A DNA stretch of 56,071 nt from a bacterium (GTDB taxonomy: Bacteria; Patescibacteriota; Saccharimonadia; Saccharimonadales; UBA4665). The position numbers and the translations under genes were made by a program. The notes below the pieces were generated by a model. It saw nothing but the letters and a program-made list of their open reading frames with translations. It was not told the DNA's origin and did not search any database. The stretch covers positions 1 through 56,071 of the forward strand of contig JAJZKE010000002.1 in NCBI GenBank assembly GCA_021809645.1. Reading direction: 5' to 3'. This document shows, piece after piece, positions 16,360-24,118 of this stretch (positions are counted from its first letter, which is position 1; the number at the start of each line of letters is the position of its first letter).

Positions 16360-17385
16360 CTATGTCGTTTTTAGGCTATCATCGGTTATATTATCGGCTT
16401 GAGTTAAAGTATTATCGTTAGATATGTTTGCTAAATCAAGCTTTGTATTTTTTTCTATAGTGCCCGAAGTAAAGAGTTCGTTTACAATGTTATTAAACGT
16501 AATAAGCCCAAAAACTCTTTGTTTCTTATCAAGAACAATAAATACTTGATATCCAGTTAACGATATTTTTTTTAAGGCATCCTCTAGATTATCATCTTCA
16601 TTAAGATATTCAATATTTGTATCCATAAGATCGCTAATATGCCTAGCAGATGATATATCAATCGTACTTAAATTAATCATGCCTACTACTTCTTGATCTT
16701 CATTTTCATTAACAACCGGTATAAACAACTGTTTAGATTTATGTAACTCATCCAGAAGAATTGGCCCTATTGTGTCGTTGGCTAAAACAGTTTTGATTTT
16801 GGACCAATTCTTAGCATATTGGCCAACAGTTTTATCTTTCAGCTTTAGAATGTTTTTGACAAGGTCAAGCTCGATATGGTTAATACGGTTATCCGGTTGT
16901 CTTTTTTGTTTGTTAATTAAGCTGATTAGTTCTCTTTTACTATATATGCCTGTATGAGCTTCGCTATCTCGTTTTTTATCGTGGTGGATTTTTCGTAGAA
17001 CTGGATAAATTATATTGAGTACAAAGAGTATAGCGGGAGTTAGATAATGGACTAGCTTCCAGCTAAAGCTATTAACTTTTGTCTTAGGTAACCAGGCAAA
17101 AGTAATTGATAAGAAAAAAACAATAGCTATAAAGTCTAGCCAAAAAGGAGCAATGCTATTTAAGATTATTAGGCTTAAAGAAAAGCATAGAATAACGACA
17201 GCCCACAACAATATCTCGAGACTTTCTTCATAAGATACCGCTTGATAAATTCTTTTAGCTAACTGGTCGCCATGCCTGGCTAAATACCTGAGTTCATTCC
17301 TAGGAACTTGATGATATGTTTTTCTAAGTTCTATAGCCCCTAAGGCAATTATCAATAAGATGATTGAAGATATGTAGTCAGCCAC
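16360..17385 (-). CDS. CNNM-like membrane protein with CBS pair (CorC/HlyC family)
   Basis: A 341-residue protein. The N-terminal 140 residues carry four hydrophobic helices in the pattern of the CNNM (DUF21) domain. A short helical linker (SKRELISLINKQ) leads into two CBS motifs at about residues 185-310 (LLDELHKSKQLFIPVVNE, ALKKISLTGYQVFIVLD). A polar tail follows and the C-terminal CorC/HlyC transporter-associated domain is missing. The family is linked to Mg2+/Co2+ efflux, with CBS domains sensing Mg-ATP. It is next to aspS on the same strand with a 21-base gap. Confidence 0.82.
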   Translation of the reverse strand: MADYISSIILLIIALGAIELRKTYHQVPRNELRYLARHGDQLAKRIYQAVSYEESLEILLWAVVILCFSLSLIILNSIAPFWLDFIAIVFFLSITFAWLPKTKVNSFSWKLVHYLTPAILFVLNIIYPVLRKIHHDKKRDSEAHTGIYSKRELISLINKQKRQPDNRINHIELDLVKNILKLKDKTVGQYAKNWSKIKTVLANDTIGPILLDELHKSKQLFIPVVNENEDQEVVGMINLSTIDISSARHISDLMDTNIEYLNEDDNLEDALKKISLTGYQVFIVLDKKQRVFGLITFNNIVNELFTSGTIEKNTKLDLANISNDNTLTQADNITDDSLKTT

Positions 17386-17488
17386 TGTATATTTAAGCTT
17401 ATACTTTTAGGTGATAATTTTAAAGCGTAGTATTTTATTCCTTTAAAATGTATACTAAGTTACTGAATTATGGGAGAAATAGATTAAG

Positions 17489-18199
17489 ATGTCTAAGAAC
17501 TTTTGGCTTGTTATCGTCGCTATCATAGTCGTTTTAATTGGTATATTTGCGATTACTTCGCATGGCAGTAATACATCAACAAATTTAAAGCCAACAAATC
17601 ATGTTGAAGGTCTTGGTAAAGATGGAGTTAAACTAGTTGAATGGGGTGATTATCAGTGTCCTTACTGTGGTGAATATTATTCAACCGTTAAGCAAGTCGT
17701 CGCCCAGTATTATAATCAGATTACTTTTCAGTTTAGAAACTTTCCATTAACATCTATCCACCCGAATGCTTTTGCTGGCGCTAGAGCAGCTGAGGCAGCT
17801 GGCTTAATGGGTAAATACTGGCAAATGCATGACCTTCTTTATCAGCAGAACCAAGAATATTATGCTTCCAATGGTTCTTTCTCTACCTGGATTGGAGCAT
17901 CAAACCCAGAACCGTTCTTCGTTAAAGATGCTGAAAGCTTAGGATTAAACGGAACTAAATTTCAACAGTTATATTCATCAGATAAAGTTAATAACTTAGT
18001 TTTAGCAGATGAAAATGTTGGTAATTCTTTAGGAATTAACGCAACACCGACTTTTTTTCTAGACGGTAAACAAATTCAAGTCGCTGATTCAGTTTCCGCA
18101 TTTGATAAATTAATTAATGCTGCCATTGCTCAAAAAACAGGTAAAACTAACAAAACAGCACCTACATCGGCCGGGACAACTCAACAGACTAAGAAATAG
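17489..18199 (+). CDS. DsbA-like thiol-disulfide oxidoreductase (Thioredoxin_4)
   Basis: A 236-residue extracytoplasmic protein anchored by one N-terminal helix (about residues 5-23). The thioredoxin-fold domain has the active site CPYC in WGDYQCPYCGEYY (about residues 56-59), the helical insertion typical of DsbA proteins, and the cis-Pro loop NATPTFFLDG near residue 190. It probably introduces or reshuffles disulfides in exported proteins such as the Cys-bearing surface proteins of this window. The partner membrane oxidase is not in the window. ATG 17489 is preceded by GGGAG, and TATACT upstream serves as -10. Confidence 0.9.
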   Translation: MSKNFWLVIVAIIVVLIGIFAITSHGSNTSTNLKPTNHVEGLGKDGVKLVEWGDYQCPYCGEYYSTVKQVVAQYYNQITFQFRNFPLTSIHPNAFAGARAAEAAGLMGKYWQMHDLLYQQNQEYYASNGSFSTWIGASNPEPFFVKDAESLGLNGTKFQQLYSSDKVNNLVLADENVGNSLGINATPTFFLDGKQIQVADSVSAFDKLINAAIAQKTGKTNKTAPTSAGTTQQTKK

Positions 18200-18204
18200 C
18201 TTAA

Positions 18205-18288
18205 CTAAAAGTTATGCCATGAAGGCTGTTCAACTGCTATCGGTACTCTCTCACAATAACTTTTAATAATTTTTACTCTGATTGGCAT
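18205..18288 (-). CDS. Candidate 27-residue small protein or leader peptide
   Basis: ATG at 18288 on the minus strand opens MPIRVKIIKSYCERVPIAVE and seven further residues, stopping at TAG 18205-18207. AGAGGG stands five bases before the ATG, a stronger Shine-Dalgarno than most genes here have, and a complete promoter lies upstream at 18345-18374. The message can fold in two mutually exclusive ways: the start region GTTATGCCA pairs with TGGCATAAC just before the stop, or the same 3' segment (ATAACTTTT) pairs with AAAAGTTAT at codons 9-11. No family recognised. It could be a small protein, or an RNA whose translation is self-controlled. Confidence 0.5.
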   Translation of the reverse strand: MPIRVKIIKSYCERVPIAVEQPSWHNF

Positions 18289-18344
18289 AACGCCCTCTTT
18301 CCTTTTTTTGTATTTTTATTTTAGGAATAACCTAGAATACTTAA

Positions 18345-18374
18345 ATTCTATGGTAATACCCAGGATACTGTCAA
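18345..18374 (-). promoter_or_regulatory. Sigma70-like promoter for the 27-residue ORF
   Basis: On the minus strand TTGACA (18369-18374) and TAGAAT (18345-18350) are 18 bases apart, 11 of 12 consensus positions. It lies just after the nadD stop codon and points at the small ORF only. Confidence 0.65.
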
Positions 18375-18392
18375 CTACCTTGCACTTACTCA

Positions 18393-19004
18393 CTACCTAA
18401 GTGAGACATACAACCAATTCTTTTTAATATATGATGCAACACTTTTACTAAGTCCGTTAGCTGCCTCACCTTTTTGCAATGAACGTCGTATTTCAGTTGA
18501 TAAAACAGCCGGCCAATAACTAATAATTACTTTCAGTGGTGGTTTAGGCCAAGACAATGTATTGATGGTAATATCGTTAATATCAGAACCTTGACGTAGC
18601 GCAATAATTATTTCAGACGAGTTTAATAGTTTTTCAGCACCAGGCCATTGGATAATATCTTTAACTTTATCTGAGCCAAAAAGAAAAACTAAATCTTGAT
18701 CTTTAAATATTTTTTCAAGTTTTGGTAATGTTCTTTTGACAGTTAAATATTTATCGTCTAGTTCTAAGATATCAAGTTTCTTGTGCGGCTTGATGGCTCT
18801 CTTGATCATTGCTACCCGATGGCCAAAAAGCTCATGAATATTGCGATTGTTTGGTAATCTTTCGGGTAGAAAATATACCTTCTTGAGGCCAGCTTCTTCA
18901 ATGGCTTGAAGGGCAAAGGTAATATGCCCTAAATGTATAGGATCGAATGCACCGCTATAAATACCGACTTTATTTTTTTTATTCATCAATTTTAGCTCTT
19001 CCAC
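18393..19004 (-). CDS. nadD: Nicotinate-nucleotide adenylyltransferase
   Basis: A nucleotidyltransferase-fold enzyme that adenylates nicotinate mononucleotide to deamido-NAD in NAD synthesis. GIYSGAFDPIHLGH near the N-terminus contains the HxGH ATP-binding signature. LVFLFGSDKVKDIIQW is the family's substrate loop, and the C-terminal STEIRRSLQKG is the ISSTxIR motif. GTG at 19004 is the longest start. ATG at 18986 (MNKKNKVG), about ten bases after GGAAGAG, is more likely and gives 197 residues. The motif set fits NadD best among the nucleotidyltransferases. Confidence 0.9.
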   Translation of the reverse strand: MEELKLMNKKNKVGIYSGAFDPIHLGHITFALQAIEEAGLKKVYFLPERLPNNRNIHELFGHRVAMIKRAIKPHKKLDILELDDKYLTVKRTLPKLEKIFKDQDLVFLFGSDKVKDIIQWPGAEKLLNSSEIIIALRQGSDINDITINTLSWPKPPLKVIISYWPAVLSTEIRRSLQKGEAANGLSKSVASYIKKNWLYVSLR

Positions 19005-19123
19005 AACACCTTAATTCCAAGGTAGCGACAGAAGCCACTTTGATAGAAGTTGTAAATATCACTAAATGAATAAAGAGATCGACTTTTTGCCGTCTCAGTA
19101 TATAGCTCCGCTTCTTTAATCAT
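18992..19123 (-). CDS. Possible 43-residue ORF upstream of nadD
   Basis: ATG at 19123 opens MIKEAELYTETAKSRSLYSF and 23 more residues, ending at TAA 18992-18994, five bases before the preferred nadD ATG. TATAAT stands five bases and AAAAGG directly before the ATG, so if real it would be made from an almost leaderless transcript and could couple translation to nadD. No family recognised. It may be a chance ORF in the nadD leader. Confidence 0.3.
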   Translation of the reverse strand: MIKEAELYTETAKSRSLYSFSDIYNFYQSGFCRYLGIKVLWKS

Positions 19124-19145
19124 CCTTTTATTATACTCTGATAAC

Positions 19146-20540
19146 TTAATATATCTTGGAGCATCCGCAAGAACCGATGATAACTTTTCTGTTTCTGCCC
19201 AAAGAAGATACCTTTGTTTTTACTTTTTTGGCATGACATATTGGACATTCATTAGAAATATATTCACAATCTTTAGGACTATTATCTTGATCCTCGCTTG
19301 ATTGCCATTTTTCAGCTCTTGAACTTATTCCACCAGGACAAGAATGTGATATAGCAGTTTTTTGGCCAATTAAGATTTCCTTTTGAGCTTGTTTAATATT
19401 ACCTTCGTCTAAATGCCATCTGGCCATTTCTATATGGAAAGCTGCTTCGTTACCAAAAACTCGAGGATTAATACTTTTATCAACGACAGAAAAGACAACC
19501 ATTTCTTTTTCTGACAATCGATGAAGTTCTTTTGCTGCGTCAGCAGGATTTTTGAAATCTATTGCATGATTAATTAATTCGCTAGAAATTCGATCAACTA
19601 TCGTATCAAAATGGGATAAACGATTTTGACAAGTTAATTTAAATAGCTGGTAATCTTGTTTTCCGGTTGATTCTCCAAAGAATGTATCGTCAGTAGCAGT
19701 AATTTGATCAGTGGCCTGATCGTACATTTTAACAATGTCTACCACACCATTGGGAATTAAACTATTGTGGATAATGATTGGTTGGGCTAAGACTTGAGTA
19801 GCTGAACCAGACAGATCAACTCCCAACTTTTGGCCGACTAACTCTATGGCCTGACTGTCATGTCGCAGGCCATCAAGTTCTTTAAGGCCTGACACAAAAG
19901 CTGATTCGGTTGTTATTTTTCTATTTTTAGCCGAAGTTAGCTGTATTGAACAGCTCATTGTATCAGTAAAAAATCCAGCGTTAGCCATTTCCTCTTTAGT
20001 CATATTGTCAGCCGCTTTAGAAAAGACCAAAAAACTATATTCTTCTAGATAACCGAGACTAACTAACTGTTGAAGTATCAAAGCATTTCTCACTTCAGCT
20101 TCAACTCGTTCTCTTATTGGATTATTTGGTTCTGTATTTTGTAAAGAATTGGCTTGAATTGTTTCCAAGTTCTGACCATGTTGGATGATTTTACCCTGAT
20201 CATCAACAATCATATCGACACTTACCACAAAGCCAGATTTAATAGTTCTTTCTACGATATCACAAGCAACATTAGTTTTAACCATATCGTATGCTTCAGG
20301 ATCACCTTTGGCCGCCGCTTTAGTTGCGTCTGTCAGATTTTGTAGTCGACTTTTTGTTATGGGTGATTCGACTGTATTTTTAACTAAAATTGAACCAAAA
20401 TATTGGATAATTTGATCAGCTCTTAAAAGCTCTTGTTGATAATCACTTAAGATATCTGCAGCTTTAAATACTAAACGTGGGTTAGCTAAGTATTCATCGT
20501 TTAAAAATGGTGGTTGATCTTTAATTAATGTTTCTGTCAT
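19146..20540 (-). CDS. Unknown 464-residue protein with C-terminal zinc ribbon
   Basis: A soluble protein of unrecognised family. The first about 400 residues are largely helical with mixed stretches such as FVVSVDMIVDDQGKIIQHGQ (about 124-143). Cys residues cluster near the C-terminus: a degenerate group near residue 400 (SHSCPGG...DCEY) and then ECPICHAKK followed about 20 residues later by GSCGCS, a likely four-Cys zinc ribbon. It is the only gene directly downstream of the cobalamin-type riboswitch at 20553-20690, so expression should respond to a corrinoid. It follows a LexA-type regulator gene on the same strand. A link to B12-dependent nucleotide reduction or B12 uptake is possible but not shown by the protein sequence. 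Confidence 0.8.
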   Translation of the reverse strand: MTETLIKDQPPFLNDEYLANPRLVFKAADILSDYQQELLRADQIIQYFGSILVKNTVESPITKSRLQNLTDATKAAAKGDPEAYDMVKTNVACDIVERTIKSGFVVSVDMIVDDQGKIIQHGQNLETIQANSLQNTEPNNPIRERVEAEVRNALILQQLVSLGYLEEYSFLVFSKAADNMTKEEMANAGFFTDTMSCSIQLTSAKNRKITTESAFVSGLKELDGLRHDSQAIELVGQKLGVDLSGSATQVLAQPIIIHNSLIPNGVVDIVKMYDQATDQITATDDTFFGESTGKQDYQLFKLTCQNRLSHFDTIVDRISSELINHAIDFKNPADAAKELHRLSEKEMVVFSVVDKSINPRVFGNEAAFHIEMARWHLDEGNIKQAQKEILIGQKTAISHSCPGGISSRAEKWQSSEDQDNSPKDCEYISNECPICHAKKVKTKVSSLGRNRKVIIGSCGCSKIY

Positions 20541-20552
20541 AAGCTCTTTTAG

Positions 20553-20690
20553 AGTCTTTCAAAAAGGGCTAATAACAGCTGCTTTTGCTCGAAAGACTTC
20601 TAGCTAGATCGGACTTAACGTTTTTTCAACGATTACCGTTGCGGCACAGCGTGGGAATCTCACCCAACTTCCAGCTTCTTTATTTATTAA
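20553..20690 (-). promoter_or_regulatory. Cobalamin-type riboswitch
   Basis: On the minus strand the leader of the 464-residue gene contains GGTGAGATTCCC (20653-20664), ACGCTGTGCC, and GCCGCAACGGTAA (20633-20645). These are the core junction sequences of the cobalamin aptamer (GGTGAxAxTCC...GCTGxxCCGCAACxGTAA). A B12-box-like AAGTCCGATCTAGC follows at 20603-20616. Downstream, AGTCTTTC (20591-20598) can pair with GAAAGACT (20553-20560), immediately before AAAAGAG and the ATG at 20540. That gives a possible expression platform acting on translation start. The exact fold and ligand form (adenosyl- or aquo-cobalamin) are not determined. Confidence 0.85.
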
Positions 20691-20748
20691 GGCTATTTAG
20701 TAGTTTATCACTAACAATAAACACTAGATATGGTATTTTTGACTATAA

Positions 20749-21207
20749 CTAGTTTTCTTGTTTTTGTTTAATGGCCGTCAGCCGTGGAATAAAGCTTTGA
20801 GCAGCACCGCTAAGATCTAATACTTTAAGCGCGCCGACTAAGACATAAAGATGATCAATGCTAGTTGTTTTTATTTCATCGCCCAATTTCTCTATTTCAG
20901 AAAAAGCATGCTCAACTTTTTCAACCAACCATTTCTCCTCGGCTGGAGAAATATAGTTTGTTAATATTTTAGATTCATCTTGGTTATTAACTAATTCAAG
21001 ACTTCTGGCTGAACGATCTCTTTTTATTAAGTGTCCTCTTTTCATTAAACTATTAACGTGTAAGGCGACCGTAGCAACTGAATTATAGTTAAGCCCAGTC
21101 ATTATTTCTCGATAACTGGGACTATAGCCATGCTCATTGATAAACTTTTCAATAAAACTTAAAAGTTCTTTTTGTTTTTTGGTTGGTCTGATTGTGTCGT
21201 TCGTCAT
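20749..21207 (-). CDS. LexA-type DNA-binding regulator lacking the peptidase domain
   Basis: A 152-residue protein whose first about 70 residues match the LexA winged helix (KKQKELLSFIEKFINEHGYSPSYREI, given in part, then VATVALHVNSLMKRGHL and RDRSARSLELV). The remainder is a helical region with no Ala-Gly cleavage site and no Ser-Lys peptidase residues, so RecA-triggered self-cleavage is not possible. It probably represses transcription by dimerising through the C-terminal helices. Target genes are unknown. The riboswitch-controlled gene immediately downstream and the gene itself are candidates. ATG 21207 lies in an AT-rich leader with no SD. Confidence 0.85.
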   Translation of the reverse strand: MTNDTIRPTKKQKELLSFIEKFINEHGYSPSYREIMTGLNYNSVATVALHVNSLMKRGHLIKRDRSARSLELVNNQDESKILTNYISPAEEKWLVEKVEHAFSEIEKLGDEIKTTSIDHLYVLVGALKVLDLSGAAQSFIPRLTAIKQKQEN

Positions 21208-21274
21208 TTGTCTATTACCATAAGTATTGTGACACGATCGATAGCTAAAAACAACCTGATTATACTTATAAAAA

Positions 21275-22606
21275 CTAGATTATCCAGAAGCTCTTTTTTT
21301 CTGATGTCTTATATGATCTAGGTTGAACGGCTATAGCTATACCAGCCAACCCCCACCATAAGTAAGACAGAGTATCATCGGTCCATGATTCGAGCAACAT
21401 ATTACAAATAAATAGGCCGATAAAACTAGTTAGTAATGCCAGGCTTAAGGCGTCTCTTCGCCTAACCCATAAAGAAAAGGCTACTAATATATTAATGGCT
21501 AGAAAAACAAGCATACCCAACCAACCGGTTTCAAGACCTATTTGCAGATAATAATTCTCTGGAATTCTAGCTGGAAGGTCTTTGTTATAAACTGACGCTG
21601 GTCCAGCTGTACCGGGACCCTTTCCTAGAGGTTCGGTAGCTAATTGTTTGAAGGAGTCTTTTAGAGCTGTTAAATGGTTTTGATCAGAGGTTGTTGCAAC
21701 AGCGGAGTTATTCTGGGTATGAAATACTATGTTTTGAATCCTAGTATTATTCCTTTCAGCTATAAAACCACCGACTAGAACAACTGCAAGAACGACTGCT
21801 ATATATAGTAGCCTTTTCTTTATTACTTTAGATTTTAATCCCCAGTAAACAGATAGAGCTAAGGCAACCGCTAAACCTAGCCACGCACTTCGTGAGAAAC
21901 TAAAGAACATAACAATTGCTCCGCCAATCAAAAAGATAATATTTTGCCAAACTTTACGTTTTCGAATTAGTAAAACAGCCGCTAAGCTTAACGGAATTAA
22001 TAGGTAAGCACCTAGAGGATCAGAACCCCTTAAGGTTGACAGTATTCTAACGTAGTGTTTATTACTATTAATCGTTTGATAAGGCATGATGGTATGAGGG
22101 CCGTAACCGAAATGAGTTAAAAAGTTACGAGGTAAAACAAAAACTTCTAATAAGCCGAATAAGATGACAACAGTTGCCGGCCATAAGACTAATTTAATCG
22201 ATTTGTTTTTAAGGAGCGATACTTTTTTGGCAATAATTAAGGTTATTAAGAAGAATATTAGATAGCGAGTATCACTTAGCCAACCATAAAATAGAGCTTT
22301 AGTGCTAACATTGTGGTGATCTTTGGCAATTACTCCCCAAGCTAGCTCAATGACAAAAAACACAATAATTAACTGCACTAGTCTTGAGTAATAAAATATC
22401 TCCCTGATTTTTTTATCAGTAAAAAAGATATACAGAGTTAAGATAAAACAGATTGCTAGTAAATATTCTTTCCATAATCTAAGCAGTGTGTAGTGGCCGA
22501 TTAATGAATTACCCCAAACTGTTAAGAAAGCATGAAACGGTACAAGAGCTATAATTATTAGTATTAAGGTGGCTGATGTCTTAATTGCTAGCTCTTTGAT
22601 TTTCAT
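21275..22606 (-). CDS. O-antigen ligase/polymerase-like membrane protein (Wzy_C)
   Basis: A 443-residue integral membrane protein with about 11-12 helices and a larger extracytoplasmic loop (about residues 285-345) before the last helices. FSRSAWLGLAVALALSVYWG is the Wzy_C/WaaL signature region with its conserved Arg. Members either polymerise lipid-linked repeat units or ligate glycan to an acceptor on the outer face of the membrane. It stands at the left end of the glycan locus, divergent from the initiating transferase gene. A CPR cell without LPS would use it for a surface glycan or protein glycosylation, which is inference. Confidence 0.88.
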   Translation of the reverse strand: MKIKELAIKTSATLILIIIALVPFHAFLTVWGNSLIGHYTLLRLWKEYLLAICFILTLYIFFTDKKIREIFYYSRLVQLIIVFFVIELAWGVIAKDHHNVSTKALFYGWLSDTRYLIFFLITLIIAKKVSLLKNKSIKLVLWPATVVILFGLLEVFVLPRNFLTHFGYGPHTIMPYQTINSNKHYVRILSTLRGSDPLGAYLLIPLSLAAVLLIRKRKVWQNIIFLIGGAIVMFFSFSRSAWLGLAVALALSVYWGLKSKVIKKRLLYIAVVLAVVLVGGFIAERNNTRIQNIVFHTQNNSAVATTSDQNHLTALKDSFKQLATEPLGKGPGTAGPASVYNKDLPARIPENYYLQIGLETGWLGMLVFLAINILVAFSLWVRRRDALSLALLTSFIGLFICNMLLESWTDDTLSYLWWGLAGIAIAVQPRSYKTSEKKSFWII

Positions 22607-22678
22607 CTAGTCTTTGTCCTCTTTATCGACTATTATACAGCTTTGGCTATCCGCGTTATACTTAATCATATCTAAATA

Positions 22679-24118
22679 ATGAAAAATAACACTTCTATTA
22701 TATACAGTATCTGCTTAATTATAGGTGACGCCATTGCCTTAATTGGCGGACTTAGTATCGCCTATATCTTGCGTGTTTCTATATCCCACCAAATCTTAAG
22801 TGCTCAAGTTCCGGCTATTACCTACCTTAAATTTTTACTCATCCTAATTCCTTTTTGGTTGTTTACTTTTGCTATTTTAGGTCTTTATACCGAAAGATAT
22901 TATCAAAATAGATTTAGTGAGTTAGGTAGATTAACAATTGGAGCTTTTATTGGCATTATGTTCGTTGTCAGCTATAGCTACATGATTAATGAGCCTATTT
23001 TCCCGGCTCGTTTAGTAGTTGTTTATGGTTTTATTTTTGCTCTTGCAGCTGTCTTAATATTTAGAACTCTGGCTCGCGCCATTAAAAGAGAGCTATTTAG
23101 CTATGGTATTGGCCTTAATAATGTTTTAATTGTCGGTGATACTAAAAGCACTAAGGATTTAATAAACTCTCTGCCAACTGATATTACAGGCTATAAGTTT
23201 ATTGGTCTTGTAGGTGGTAAAAAATATCCATTAGCAAAAGATCTGAAGATAAAAAGATATGCCACCTTCAAGGAAGCAATTAGTTCAATTCATCATAAAC
23301 AGATTCATACTATTATCCAAACTGAGCTTTATCCAAGTTTTAAAGATAATGATGAGATTTTAAATTATGCTCAAAGCCATCATATATCTTACCGTTTTGT
23401 GCCTGGTAATAGCGAACTGTTTGTCGGTAATATTCAAGTTGATCTTCTGCAGTCAATGCCGATTATTGCCGTTCATCAGACTGCCCTAGTTGGCTGGGGA
23501 CGAGTTGTTAAAAGATTAACAGATATTATTTTAAGCACAATTTTAATAATAATCAGTTCACCTCTTTGGCTGATAATTATGATTGCTCAGAAAATATCAA
23601 GTCCTAGAGGACAAATATTTTATCGGGTTAATCGATATTCTAGGTACGGTCAAGTTGTTAAAATATATAAGTTTAGAACTATGAAACAAGCCTATACTAA
23701 TATGAGTCCAGAAGAGGGATTTAAGAAAATGGGTCGACCAGATTTAATAAAGGAATATCGTTCTCATGGTGATAAGTTAACTTACGATCCAAGAATAAGT
23801 CACTGGGGATATTTTCTAAGAAAATCTAGTTTAGATGAGATACCTCAATTATTTAATGTTTTTAAAGGTGATATTAGTTTGGTTGGACCACGAGCATTAG
23901 ATACTTTTGAGCTAGAACAGTACTCTAAGAAAAACCTAATTTTAGCTGTTAAGTCAGGCCTTACGGGGCTAGCTCAAATATCAGGCAGAAGAGATATTCC
24001 TTTTGAAGAACGAAGACGAATTGATCTATATTATGTTCAGAATTGGAGCTTTTGGGGAGATATCGTTATCATCCTTAAGACTATTTGGGTAGTCTTATTT
24101 CATCGAGGAGCAGCATGA
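22679..24118 (+). CDS. Initiating phosphoglycosyltransferase (WbaP/WcaJ type)
   Basis: A 479-residue polyprenyl-phosphate sugar-1-phosphate transferase that starts glycan assembly on undecaprenyl phosphate at the inner face of the membrane. Four N-terminal helices are followed by a Rossmann-like domain (about residues 135-260), then the re-entrant helix and catalytic domain from about 275: KFRTM, RKSSLDEIPQLFNV (with the catalytic Asp-Glu pair) and GDISLVGPRALD. The full-length long form is intact. TATACT at 22657-22662 is a likely -10 box. The stop overlaps the start of the next gene (ATGA). Confidence 0.93.
   Translation: MKNNTSIIYSICLIIGDAIALIGGLSIAYILRVSISHQILSAQVPAITYLKFLLILIPFWLFTFAILGLYTERYYQNRFSELGRLTIGAFIGIMFVVSYSYMINEPIFPARLVVVYGFIFALAAVLIFRTLARAIKRELFSYGIGLNNVLIVGDTKSTKDLINSLPTDITGYKFIGLVGGKKYPLAKDLKIKRYATFKEAISSIHHKQIHTIIQTELYPSFKDNDEILNYAQSHHISYRFVPGNSELFVGNIQVDLLQSMPIIAVHQTALVGWGRVVKRLTDIILSTILIIISSPLWLIIMIAQKISSPRGQIFYRVNRYSRYGQVVKIYKFRTMKQAYTNMSPEEGFKKMGRPDLIKEYRSHGDKLTYDPRISHWGYFLRKSSLDEIPQLFNVFKGDISLVGPRALDTFELEQYSKKNLILAVKSGLTGLAQISGRRDIPFEERRRIDLYYVQNWSFWGDIVIILKTIWVVLFHRGAA

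Noticed and set aside
24085-24114. Earlier ATG for the GT4 gene at 24115
   Set aside because: It would lie inside the end of the sugar transferase and lacks an SD, while ATG 24115 has GAGGAG at the right distance and yields the normal GT4 N-terminus.
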